Positions 1 to 7,545 of a stretch of 21,660 bases of DNA are shown piece by piece. Position 1 is the first letter of the stretch, and every line of letters starts with the position of its first letter. A program made the position numbers and the translations under genes. The notes under the pieces were generated by a model, which was given only the letters and a program-made list of their open reading frames with translations, ran no database searches and had not been told where the DNA came from. The DNA comes from CAYRJA01 sp964424455 (lineage in GTDB: Bacteria; Bacteroidota; Bacteroidia; Chitinophagales; UBA10324): positions 1 to 21,660 of the forward strand of contig CAYRJA010000048.1 in the NCBI GenBank assembly GCA_964424455.1. The letters are read 5' to 3'.

Positions 1-11
1 TTCTTTTATAC

Positions 12-305
12 TTACCTGCCTTTACTTGTAGTTTTCATGCAACAATACCATTTAATTGCTTCATTCTTTGCAATCGTAGCTCCTTTATGCTCATGTTTAA
101 AATATTTAATTCTTCCGTCGTTCTTATAATCATTCATCTGAGTCTCAGTATCATCTGTGCTTCCATCATCCACTATAATGGCTTCCCAGTCTCTCTCCGT
201 TTGAGTTATTAAAGAATTCAGTGCTCTTTTTAAAAGGGCTGCTCTGTTGTAAGTTGTTACAATTACTGAAAAGAAAGGCGAATCCAATTTCTGCATTTTT
301 TTCAT
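12..305 (-). pseudogene. Truncated family 2 glycosyltransferase (N-terminal part)
   Basis: The 97-residue product begins like a GT2 (GT-A fold) glycosyltransferase: FFSVIVTTYNRAALLKRAL at about residues 11-29 is the first beta strand and nucleotide-binding region, and VDDGSTDDT at about 45-53 carries the typical DDGS motif. GT2 enzymes move a sugar from a nucleotide-sugar to a glycan or lipid acceptor, usually at the inner membrane. Family members normally have 230-330 residues. Here similarity fades after AKNEAIK (about residue 84), where a KGEYIxFLDxDD block would be expected, and a stop follows 15 codons later. I could not recover the continuation in another frame in the remaining 11 bases. 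It is either a gene remnant or a frameshifted gene cut by the window edge. Confidence 0.6.
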
Positions 306-395
306 CTTGCTCTATACAAATCTGATAGCAAAGGAACGAAATATGAGACTATAAAATCTTAGGTGAAATTGTGTTCTAAGTTCAATAAAATAAAA

Positions 396-430
396 AACCG
401 CAACTAATTATCAGCTAATTAATTGCGGTT
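396..430 (-). terminator. Intrinsic terminator of tRNA-Lys
   Basis: Two 15-base arms (396-410 and 416-430) form a hairpin with a five-base loop and a single G-T type mismatch. Read on the minus strand the hairpin is followed by a run beginning TTTTTTATTTTATT. It lies 9 bases beyond the 3' end of the tRNA gene on the same strand. Confidence 0.8.
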
Positions 431-438
431 TATTTCAG

Positions 439-511
439 TGATCCCGCTGGGACTCGAACCCAGGACCCCAACATTAAAAGTGTTATGCTCTACCAGCTGA
501 GCTACGGAATC
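439..511 (-). tRNA. tRNA-Lys, anticodon TTT
   Basis: The 73-base minus-strand sequence folds as a standard cloverleaf. The acceptor stem GATTCCG pairs with CGGGATC (one T-G pair), the D stem is GCTC/GAGC with an AGCTGGTA loop, and the anticodon stem TAACA/TGTTG encloses loop CTTTTAA with anticodon TTT. The T arm contains GGTTCGAGTCC and A is the discriminator. CCA is not encoded. A terminator-like hairpin follows directly. Confidence 0.95.
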
Positions 512-594
512 CGACCACCATTAAAAAATGGGACTGCAAAGATAACCGCACGATTAAATTTTGCAAGTCTGTTTTTTTCTATAAATAATTTCTT

Positions 595-1833
595 TCAACT
601 GTTTGTAAAGAGCAGTTTGAAGTAGAATGACGGCTTGCTTAGCTGCTCTCTCATATCCATGTCTTCAAACATGCATGTGATAGTTTCCTGTAATAACTTG
701 CTTTTGTTTGCTTTGTTCACCACCATGTTAAACAGCCACGGATATTTTACCAATTCCTGCATCTGCTTGCTTAAACGGAGTTCACTCCATAATCGTTTGT
801 AAACCTTTTCATCGTAAACTGACATTGAAGCAGCGGAGAATCCATTTTCATTCAAACTTTTTTCAGCCACTTCTGCCGCAATCATTCCACTCATCATGGC
901 ATTGCCGATTCCCTCGCCTGTAAACGGATCAATCAATGAAGCTGCATCGCCAATCAGCATAAACCGTTCGCCGGATATTTTTCTTTTCTTAGAGCCAAGC
1001 GGTAAGCCAAATCCTTTTATCTCTCCTTCCAGTTTTGCATGCTGAAATCTTTTTTTCAGCGAAGGATAATGCTCAATCATCTCCAGCATTTGTTTTTTCA
1101 GGTTCACCTTTTTCCTGCTGACAAAATCGCTTCTCATTCCCACACCGACATTTGCCATTCCGTTCGGAAGCGGAAAAATCCAGAAATAGCCGGGAAGAAA
1201 CTCTTTAATAAAATGCAGCTCAATAAAGTTGTCTTTATCCATTTCTGTAACACCCTTATAGTAAGCCCTTATGCCTGCACAATAATGACTTTGCTCCACC
1301 TGAATTTTTCCAATCTGCTTTGCAAAAGCAGAATGAGCGCCGTCAGCAGCGATTACCAATTTTGTATGAATCGTTTTTTCTCCGCTTTCATCTGATAATA
1401 TCCATCCGTCGTTTTCCGGTATAAAATTTTTGATTTCAGTTTCTTCCAATAGCTGAATGGAAGAGTTTTGTTTTACTTTCTCTATTAAGAAATTATCAAA
1501 GTCAATTCTCTTTGCAATGAATCCCGGAGGTCTTTGCTGTTTATTAAAATCTTTTTTAAACGGAATACGGATGTGTTTAAGATTGGGAGCTACAAACTTT
1601 ACTCCCCACGAGCCGGTCTGAATCGGAGAAAGATTCAGTTCATCAATAATCTCCTCGTCAAGTTTTCTTAAAATCTCAACTGATTTACCGCTGAGAGCAT
1701 CTCCGCAGATTTTATCACGCGGGAACTTTGTCTTGTCCACCAATACACAACTGATACCTTTCTTCGCTAAGAAAAGCGCTGTAACACTTCCTCCCGGTCC
1801 TGCTCCTATAATACATACATCCGTTTGAATCAC
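595..1833 (-). CDS. Geranylgeranyl-reductase-family FAD oxidoreductase
   Basis: The 412-residue protein has the features of the geranylgeranyl reductase / FAD-dependent monooxygenase-like family. A Rossmann FAD-binding motif GAGPGG is at residues 10-15, close to the N-terminus. CGD follows at 43-45, a typical feature of this family. VIAADGAHS is at about 160-168, and the second FAD-contacting motif GDAASLIDPFTGEGIG is at about 295-310. Such enzymes reduce isoprenoid double bonds or act as halogenase/hydroxylase-like flavoproteins; the substrate cannot be read from sequence. Length is normal and the protein appears complete. It lies 50 bases downstream of the DoxX gene on the same strand, so co-transcription is possible. 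The ATG at 1833 sits directly before the FAD fold, supporting this start. Confidence 0.85.
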   Translation of the reverse strand: MIQTDVCIIGAGPGGSVTALFLAKKGISCVLVDKTKFPRDKICGDALSGKSVEILRKLDEEIIDELNLSPIQTGSWGVKFVAPNLKHIRIPFKKDFNKQQRPPGFIAKRIDFDNFLIEKVKQNSSIQLLEETEIKNFIPENDGWILSDESGEKTIHTKLVIAADGAHSAFAKQIGKIQVEQSHYCAGIRAYYKGVTEMDKDNFIELHFIKEFLPGYFWIFPLPNGMANVGVGMRSDFVSRKKVNLKKQMLEMIEHYPSLKKRFQHAKLEGEIKGFGLPLGSKKRKISGERFMLIGDAASLIDPFTGEGIGNAMMSGMIAAEVAEKSLNENGFSAASMSVYDEKVYKRLWSELRLSKQMQELVKYPWLFNMVVNKANKSKLLQETITCMFEDMDMREQLSKPSFYFKLLFTNS

Positions 1834-1883
1834 GAGGCGAAGATGCAGAAGATTTGCTGTTGAATCTCAGGAAGTTTTCATAG

Positions 1884-2360
1884 TTATTGATGTGGATGAT
1901 CTAAATAATAAGAAGGATCATCTCTTTCTGCATTTTTTCTTATCATTTCATCCAGTGACCATGGACCTGAACCTTCAACAAGAAAGAATAGAAGCAGGAA
2001 GAGAACTATGATTGAAAACCATAGTTCATCATTCATCACCGAATAAATTCCCTGTTGTGTATTTACAAAAATGATAGCGCCCACCAGTATCGGTATCTGA
2101 ACAAGAACGGCAATACGGGTAGCTATTCCCCAGATAATCATAGCGCCGCCAAATACCTGTGCAAAAATGATGTAGTGTAACAGAAAGAAAGATACTTCGC
2201 CGTACCGGCTGTTTCGTATCATATCCTGTAACACATTTGTATCGCTCATAAAAATATATCCTTTATAGAAAAGAACAATACCCAGTAAGATACGCAAAGC
2301 ATCTAACCACTTGGGGTGGTGTCTGTCACCCCATGATTTAATTTTTTCTACAGCATTCAT
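1884..2360 (-). CDS. DoxX-family integral membrane protein
   Basis: The 158-residue protein has four predicted membrane segments, at about residues 19-37 (ALRILLGIVLFYKGYIF), 60-83, 84-100 and 112-130. The arginine and glycine pattern of the first segment (LDALRILLGIVLFYKGY) is typical of the DoxX/DoxD-like family. Members are small inner-membrane proteins; some are linked to quinone-dependent thiol or sulfur oxidation or to oxidative stress, but most have no known role. The highly charged C-terminal tail (RKNAERDDPSYYLDHPHQ) is probably cytoplasmic. It is the upstream gene of a possible two-gene unit with the flavoprotein at 595-1833. Confidence 0.8.
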   Translation of the reverse strand: MNAVEKIKSWGDRHHPKWLDALRILLGIVLFYKGYIFMSDTNVLQDMIRNSRYGEVSFFLLHYIIFAQVFGGAMIIWGIATRIAVLVQIPILVGAIIFVNTQQGIYSVMNDELWFSIIVLFLLLFFLVEGSGPWSLDEMIRKNAERDDPSYYLDHPHQ

Positions 2361-2459
2361 AAGATTGATTTTAGTATATATAAAATTACGACATTCAGTG
2401 GGGCAATGTCAAGTAAACGGATAAATAAATTATTTATAAACTTATCCACCGTTTGTTAA

Positions 2460-2491
2460 TAAAAAAGCCCGCCTGAACAAGTCAGGCGGGC
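2460..2491 (-). terminator. Intrinsic terminator of rnpB
   Basis: A perfect GC-rich hairpin, GCCCGCCTGA / TCAGGCGGGC with a short loop, is followed on the minus strand by a T run (TTTTTT, the A run at 2461-2466). It lies just downstream of the RNase P RNA 3' end, which is where a terminator for that transcript should be. Confidence 0.9.
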
Positions 2492-2493
2492 AA

Positions 2494-2880
2494 GCTGCAA
2501 ATTCATAAGCCGGATTCTGTCTTCCGGTTGAACCGGAGCAGCCATCATTTATCTGCGAGCGTCATCGCTGGCGCACTCGAGCAGTCAACCCGTTCCGTGT
2601 TCGCCGGTAAACCGGAGAAACTTAAGCGAGCAGCTTAATGCCGGAATTTATTTGACCTTTCAGCCCGCAAGGTTTACCCGCAACTCCGGTTACCCGAAGA
2701 AGCTGTGAAGCTTTTACCTCACATTTTCACCTTTACCCTTCCGATAAAAATCGGCAGAGAAGTAATTTTCTGTGGCACTGTCTGTTACAGATTACTCTGT
2801 ACCCACCCGTTAGGTGGTGCGGCGCTCTGTGCTGTCCGGACTTTCCTCTCCCGTTAGGGAGCGATGGCTTCGTTTGCAGC
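2494..2880 (-). ncRNA. rnpB: RNase P RNA (bacterial type A-like)
   Basis: Read on the minus strand the gene contains the hallmark 5' block GAGGAAAGTCCGGACAGCAC (P3/P4 region, including universally conserved bases) and the matching 3' block ACAGAATCCGGCTTAT. The first and last eight bases (GCTGCAAA and TTTGCAGC) pair to form P1, which fixes the ends and gives about 387 nucleotides, normal for a bacterial RNase P RNA. The RNA is the catalytic subunit that removes 5' leaders from tRNA precursors. Start and end are taken from P1 pairing and may be off by a few bases. A CTGTAACA motif lies inside it at 2783-2790. Confidence 0.95.
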
Positions 2881-2959
2881 TATTTTTTAATCTCTGCTGT
2901 AACACAACATCAGTTATGTACAAGCAGAAATATTTATTAATGATTACAAAGAACTGTAG

Positions 2960-3949
2960 TTATTTTAAAAGAATTTCTGTGGCACCGAAACCATATCGCG
3001 GATGATATTCATTCTTAAACGATTTCACCTGCTGATACTCCGGCAAAATTCGGAAAATTTCTTCCCGTAATTTTCCTTTTCCTAATCCGTGAATAGCATA
3101 AAATCTTTCTACTCCTCCGGAAATTGCTTTCTCCAATGCACTCCGAAAACATTTTAGCTGAAACTGAATGATTTCAGCATTACTCATACCACTATAATCA
3201 GGCAATAGTTTCTCTATATGCAAGTCAATTTCATGTGCAACAGGTTCGTAAGAAATTACTTTCTTCTTAGGTTCATTATTACTGATTTTGCGAAGCACAC
3301 TTTCCTCAATCTCTTTTAATCTTTCCTTTTTAAAATCTTTCTCTGCTGTAACAGGGACAGACCATTTCTCCAATAACCGGTAGGCAAATACATTATCAGA
3401 AAAGAGAGGGATTTTCTGTTCTTTATTGAAAAGATTGTTAGGTTTGATTTTCTGTTCAAATGACAACCACTCTTTATTTCCTTCTTCTCTTCTGATTTTC
3501 AAGTTAAAGACAGGATTCTCATTCAACTTATCATAGTCAATAGAATAAAGCAGCAGGTAATTCTGCGAAGTTATATTTTTTGTCAATGAAAACACTTCGT
3601 TTCCTCCATGGAAAAACTGAAAAGAAAACTGTAACTCCAAATTAAAACAGTTGACTATGTAAATATTAAACTCTGAAATTTCACCGGACTGTTTTATTGG
3701 ATCAAGGCAAATAAACAATCCAAGTTCTTCCGGTTGAAGAATATTTTTTTGTTTAGTTGCTGAATGATTTTCTGTTTTATCATCCAACAATACTTCACTG
3801 TTAATGTCTTTAGAGATTTCAGAGGTGAAAACCGGGATTTCCATTCCTCCTGCATCTACATATATTAACTCGTCATTATCAGCCCGTGTAACCACTGCCA
3901 CTTCACGAGTTTGAATTAAAAACACTTTATCTCCTCTATAATATTTCAT
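2960..3949 (-). CDS. DUF2027 / Smr-domain protein
   Basis: The 329-residue protein has two parts. Residues 1-40 (MKYYRGDKVFLIQTREVAVV, then VDAGGMEIPVF) form a small beta domain, followed by a beta-rich region resembling the DUF2027 family found in Bacteroidota. Residues about 240-329 form a C-terminal Smr domain: EIDLHIEKL at about 240-248 matches the DLH motif, and AIHGLGKGKLREEIFRIL at about 285-302 matches the core HGxGxGxLR motif of Smr nucleases (as in MutS2). The Smr domain is known to cut or bind nucleic acid, in RNA turnover and rescue of stalled ribosomes; the role of this fusion is unknown. It lies between rnpB and the metallopeptidase. The ATG at 3949 is the natural start. Confidence 0.8.
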   Translation of the reverse strand: MKYYRGDKVFLIQTREVAVVTRADNDELIYVDAGGMEIPVFTSEISKDINSEVLLDDKTENHSATKQKNILQPEELGLFICLDPIKQSGEISEFNIYIVNCFNLELQFSFQFFHGGNEVFSLTKNITSQNYLLLYSIDYDKLNENPVFNLKIRREEGNKEWLSFEQKIKPNNLFNKEQKIPLFSDNVFAYRLLEKWSVPVTAEKDFKKERLKEIEESVLRKISNNEPKKKVISYEPVAHEIDLHIEKLLPDYSGMSNAEIIQFQLKCFRSALEKAISGGVERFYAIHGLGKGKLREEIFRILPEYQQVKSFKNEYHPRYGFGATEILLK

Positions 3950-4018
3950 GGTTATAACAGACTTTTACATACTGTAACACTCAATACTACTCTATTTTTC
4001 TTAGTTAGTCACAGACAA

Positions 4019-7000
4019 CTAAAATGCACGGTTGATTCCCACTACCCAGCGGAATTTAATGTAATCCGGTTCAGCGCTGGGTGAGCGATTGATAAAAAAC
4101 GGCACATCAAAGCGGAGTGTCAGTGGCTTTGTTTTCTCCAATACATTCAGAAATCTTTTTATAGTAAGCGCCGCTCCTATACCGGCATCAGCTCTAAGCG
4201 CTGAAACTGCATTGGTATTATCTGTTCTTTTGTACCCGATAACTCCTGCATCACCAAACAAGTAAGTATCCAATTTGAATGTGTTGCGCAGGAACTTGGG
4301 TGCAAACTTTACAAGGCGATCAAATTCTAATTCCGCATTGATGGCAGCGCCACTGTTCCCTTTGTAAACTGTATAAACATTTCCATCTCCGTTATTTTCT
4401 TGAGCCACTAAATAACCCGCATAGCCGCGCAGATTCAATCCACCACCTTGCTGAAAGTGATTGATTGTATTTCCATATCCTAACCAATCTGCAGGAACGA
4501 AAGCACGGGAACGTAAATATTTATTATCCGTCAACTCAGAAGGATTTGCTCCCGCAAGATAGAGAGCGCTTGATCCGGGAAATCTTCCTGTGCCGTATTG
4601 AATGATAGCACGGGTGTTCAAATCCAATTTACCCATCTTCTGATAGTTGTTTTCAGTAAACGAGATAGCTGAATAATTAAAATCACTCAGTAAACTGCTG
4701 GAACGAAGCGAGATATTAATATTGCCATTTCCTCCTATATAATTATAGTTTCTAAGTAAGCTCAGATTTACAAAATTGTTCCATTTATTAAGCCCCCACT
4801 CTCCGGGATACAGAGCATAAGCAGCAGCGGTACTGTCATGCCGGTAAAGTGAATTTACGGTTATTGAAAGTGAGCTTCTTTTGTTTAAATCCATATCTAC
4901 TCCAAGCGAACCTTTCACCAGCCCATCAAGGTATTTTCCATTTGCATTAAAGAACATTTGATAAAAACCTCTTCTGATATTGGTTCTGTAACTAAAGTTT
5001 AATGCAACCGGTTGATGATATTTCAATTGTCCTTTTGTTAATCCGTAATCGTAAGTAGCGTTCTGTAACAGCGCTGTATTGTACCATGCAGTCAGTGAAA
5101 AAATGTGACGGTAATTATAGAAGTTCCCTTCCAAATGAAGTCCGGTTTGGAATCCATCCATAGAATTATACCATAGGTCGGGTCGCCAGAATAGTTTGTA
5201 ATGTTTCCAGTCAGACGCATTACTTACCTGCGAATCAAAGCGGAAATCAACAGGACACTTTTTACTGTTATCCAGCATATTCACATCAGCTAAACGATTG
5301 GTTAGATCTATCTGCACATTTTTTATTCCTCCGGGAACTGTAACAGTTGCCGTATAAGTCTTGTGAAGTTTATCCCATCCGTACCATTTTGGCAAAACCA
5401 TAGCTTCCGTTTTTTTCTGATACCATGTGTTAGGAATATAGAAATCATACTGCTTATCGTCCTTTGATGTTACAGTAAAATCGAGCGGCATTTCCATTCT
5501 TCCATAGCGTTTGAACAGAATCCGGTAACTGTCTTTTTCCTTTCCCTTTTTTACACATTTAATTCCATAGTCAATGGTTTTGGTGGTTTCCAACCATTGA
5601 TCGAAAAACCAGTTGAGATCGTTATGTGTGTAACTGATAATTGAATTACGGAAGTCTTCAAAATAAGGATGACAGATTTTCCATTGGTTGAAATAATGCT
5701 TCATAGCATTCTGAAATAGAGTATCTCCCAGTACATATTGTAAATTATACAACATGGTGGCTGTTTTAAAATAAACATGGCGATATCCTCCGCCATGACC
5801 CAGCGCTCCGTCAAAAGCATCAGAGTGCGTGTTAAGCGGTTCGGGTTCTGTGCCTTTGATTGCATCAAAGAGATAACCGAGATACACATTTCCATCTGTT
5901 GCAGAAACCGGTTCTTTGTACCGTTGATAATACTTATTTCTGTAATTACCCCGCCAGTTTTGTTTTTCGTCAATGTTAGTAAGCGCCCACGCTGTCAGAA
6001 ACTGCGTGAAGCCCTCGTCAAGTGCGGCGCGGTAAGTTTCGTTATTACCGACCATGCCAAAGAACCACTCGTGACCAAGTTCATGTGAGTACAGCCCGTT
6101 GCTACCGGGGAAACTTCCACCATCAAGATTCAGCATCGGGTATTCCATACCATCACGCGCATCTGCCGCAGTAATCTGAGGCCACGCATACATTCCGAAA
6201 TCTTCAGAGAACAACTTCAGGCACATCGCCATGTAGTCTGCTACCTTCACCCAGCCGGAAGCATGTGGCTCCTGAGCAAGCGTATAAACTTTTATACCAT
6301 TCCATTCTGCCTCACCCATACGATAAGTCGGGTCAGCAGTGAAGGCGAAGTCATGAACATTCTCTGCAAAATATTTCCAGGTTTTTCGTTCATCTTTATT
6401 GTAAGGTGTTACAACAGACGGTGGTGAGTCCCATGTTTTATTAGCAAAATTATTTACATCCAGTTTCTGCCGGAGTTCATCGGGCAATACTTCACTTCTG
6501 TTTTGCAATGTACCGGTTGCGCCTATCACATAGTTGCTTGAGAAGTTTAAGGAAACTTCGTAAGAACCGAAATCCCCATAAAATTCTTTACCGAGATGCT
6601 GAAAGGTATCCCATCCGAATTTTTTGTCGTACACACATATCCGCGGATACCAGTGTACCCCGTCATAATGTCTGAAACCATAAGCATCAAACACTTTGAA
6701 GCGGCTTCGCAAACTACCGTCCGAATCCCAATAGGTTTTGAACTTGATATCAAACACAATAGAATCACCGGGTAATATCGGCTTCTCTAAAAAGACTTTC
6801 ATCACCGTAAAGTCTGTTACCGTTTTTAAATCCTTTCCGTTTACACGGATGTATTCAATCGGTTCTCCCAGTCCTTGTGACTGGTATTTACCGAGTTTAG
6901 GTTTTGAATTATTATTACGGTTCAGGTTTTCCACATGACCCCCTTTCAGATTCATGTTCTGATAGAGATGAAAAAAAACAAAAGGCAATGTGTCCGGAGA

Positions 7001-7237
7001 ATTATTCCAGTAGGTAAGTATTTCATGCCCGTCAAGAATGTCGGTAGTTTCATCAATGGTGGCATCAATTTTATAGGCAACATCCTGCTGCCAGTAACCG
7101 GCATAGGGCGGACGGTTCTTCCAGTAATACGGATTATCCTTACTTCTGAAAGTACCGGGCGGAGTTGTGGGATGATACTGAGCCGAAACAGTAACAGTAA
7201 GAAAGGAAACGATAAATAGTAAAATGCTTTTTTTCAT
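4019..7237 (-). CDS. M1-family metallopeptidase with C-terminal outer-membrane barrel-like region
   Basis: I place the start at the ATG at 7237, because a clear signal peptide (MKKSILLFIVSFLTVTVSAQ) begins there; the frame stays open upstream to 7336 but that part is REP-like repeat DNA. The 1072-residue product has an M1 (gluzincin) peptidase: DGMEYP at about 362-367 in the place of the GAMEN substrate motif, HELGH at about 385-389 with the third zinc ligand in ALDEGF (E about 408), and a candidate catalytic tyrosine in HVYFKTATML. From about residue 680 to the end the protein alternates short aromatic-rich strands (GLHLEGNFYNY, FSLTAWYN) and ends in phenylalanine (WVVGINRAF), as outer-membrane barrels do. 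A plausible role is a cell-surface aminopeptidase anchored by its own barrel. The zinc site is firm, the barrel is inference. Confidence 0.85.
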   Translation of the reverse strand: MKKSILLFIVSFLTVTVSAQYHPTTPPGTFRSKDNPYYWKNRPPYAGYWQQDVAYKIDATIDETTDILDGHEILTYWNNSPDTLPFVFFHLYQNMNLKGGHVENLNRNNNSKPKLGKYQSQGLGEPIEYIRVNGKDLKTVTDFTVMKVFLEKPILPGDSIVFDIKFKTYWDSDGSLRSRFKVFDAYGFRHYDGVHWYPRICVYDKKFGWDTFQHLGKEFYGDFGSYEVSLNFSSNYVIGATGTLQNRSEVLPDELRQKLDVNNFANKTWDSPPSVVTPYNKDERKTWKYFAENVHDFAFTADPTYRMGEAEWNGIKVYTLAQEPHASGWVKVADYMAMCLKLFSEDFGMYAWPQITAADARDGMEYPMLNLDGGSFPGSNGLYSHELGHEWFFGMVGNNETYRAALDEGFTQFLTAWALTNIDEKQNWRGNYRNKYYQRYKEPVSATDGNVYLGYLFDAIKGTEPEPLNTHSDAFDGALGHGGGYRHVYFKTATMLYNLQYVLGDTLFQNAMKHYFNQWKICHPYFEDFRNSIISYTHNDLNWFFDQWLETTKTIDYGIKCVKKGKEKDSYRILFKRYGRMEMPLDFTVTSKDDKQYDFYIPNTWYQKKTEAMVLPKWYGWDKLHKTYTATVTVPGGIKNVQIDLTNRLADVNMLDNSKKCPVDFRFDSQVSNASDWKHYKLFWRPDLWYNSMDGFQTGLHLEGNFYNYRHIFSLTAWYNTALLQNATYDYGLTKGQLKYHQPVALNFSYRTNIRRGFYQMFFNANGKYLDGLVKGSLGVDMDLNKRSSLSITVNSLYRHDSTAAAYALYPGEWGLNKWNNFVNLSLLRNYNYIGGNGNINISLRSSSLLSDFNYSAISFTENNYQKMGKLDLNTRAIIQYGTGRFPGSSALYLAGANPSELTDNKYLRSRAFVPADWLGYGNTINHFQQGGGLNLRGYAGYLVAQENNGDGNVYTVYKGNSGAAINAELEFDRLVKFAPKFLRNTFKLDTYLFGDAGVIGYKRTDNTNAVSALRADAGIGAALTIKRFLNVLEKTKPLTLRFDVPFFINRSPSAEPDYIKFRWVVGINRAF

Positions 7238-7294
7238 CTGAAAGAATTTGTACGAGGTGAAAGGTATAGATGAAGTTTGATATTTCAACTCACA

Positions 7295-7331
7295 ATTCTG
7301 TCGCAGGAGGGTTTCCTTTTCGGAACCCTCC
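7295..7331. repeat. REP-like hairpin upstream of the metallopeptidase
   Basis: GGAGGGTTTCC (7306-7316) and GGAACCCTCC (7322-7331) pair as a 10-base stem with one bulged T and a five-base loop. The left 27 bases (7295-7321) are identical to the last 27 bases of the window (21634-21660), where they lie in the frame of a RAYT-like transposase. A dispersed palindrome next to a Y1-type transposase is the usual picture for REP elements. Confidence 0.55.
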
Positions 7332-7485
7332 GTCAATCAAAGCATTAAAGCAAGTAAAAGATGTGTTCATAAAAAGGATAGTTTGGAAAGTGTTACAGCA
7401 AGATGTGCATTGTAGCATTGAATAAGTCTTAATCTGTGAGATCAGTAGTTTTCTAATAATAAAGAACTACCTAAGTATTGTAATA

Positions 7486-7520
7486 TAACGGGCGGCGGGA
7501 AATCTTCCCGCCGCCCGTTA
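7486..7520 (-). terminator. Strong hairpin 3' of the fibre gene, probable terminator
   Basis: Fifteen-base arms, TAACGGGCGGCGGGA (7486-7500) and TCCCGCCGCCCGTTA (7506-7520), pair perfectly with a five-base loop, 25 bases beyond the stop codon of the full-length fibre gene. On either side there is no long T run, so it may be a U-poor terminator, an RNA 3'-end stabiliser or a REP-like palindrome. Confidence 0.6.
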
Positions 7521-7545
7521 GAATTGAAATACACTTTTGTTACAC

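Larger units (their letters stand above)
7238..7545. other. Intergenic region between metallopeptidase and fibre gene
   Basis: These 308 bases hold no convincing gene. They contain the REP-like hairpin at 7306-7331, a CTGTAACA motif at 7391-7398, another TGTTACA at about 7535-7541, and the strong GC-rich hairpin at 7486-7520 just beyond the fibre stop codon. The remainder is AT-rich and without recognisable features. Confidence 0.6.

Noticed and set aside
2814..3005. Small plus-strand reading frame over the rnpB 5' region
   Set aside because: It overlaps RNase P RNA antisense and has no recognisable protein features.
7238..7336. 33-residue N-terminal extension of the metallopeptidase
   Set aside because: It is encoded by a REP-like repeat, and a clear signal peptide begins at the ATG at 7237.
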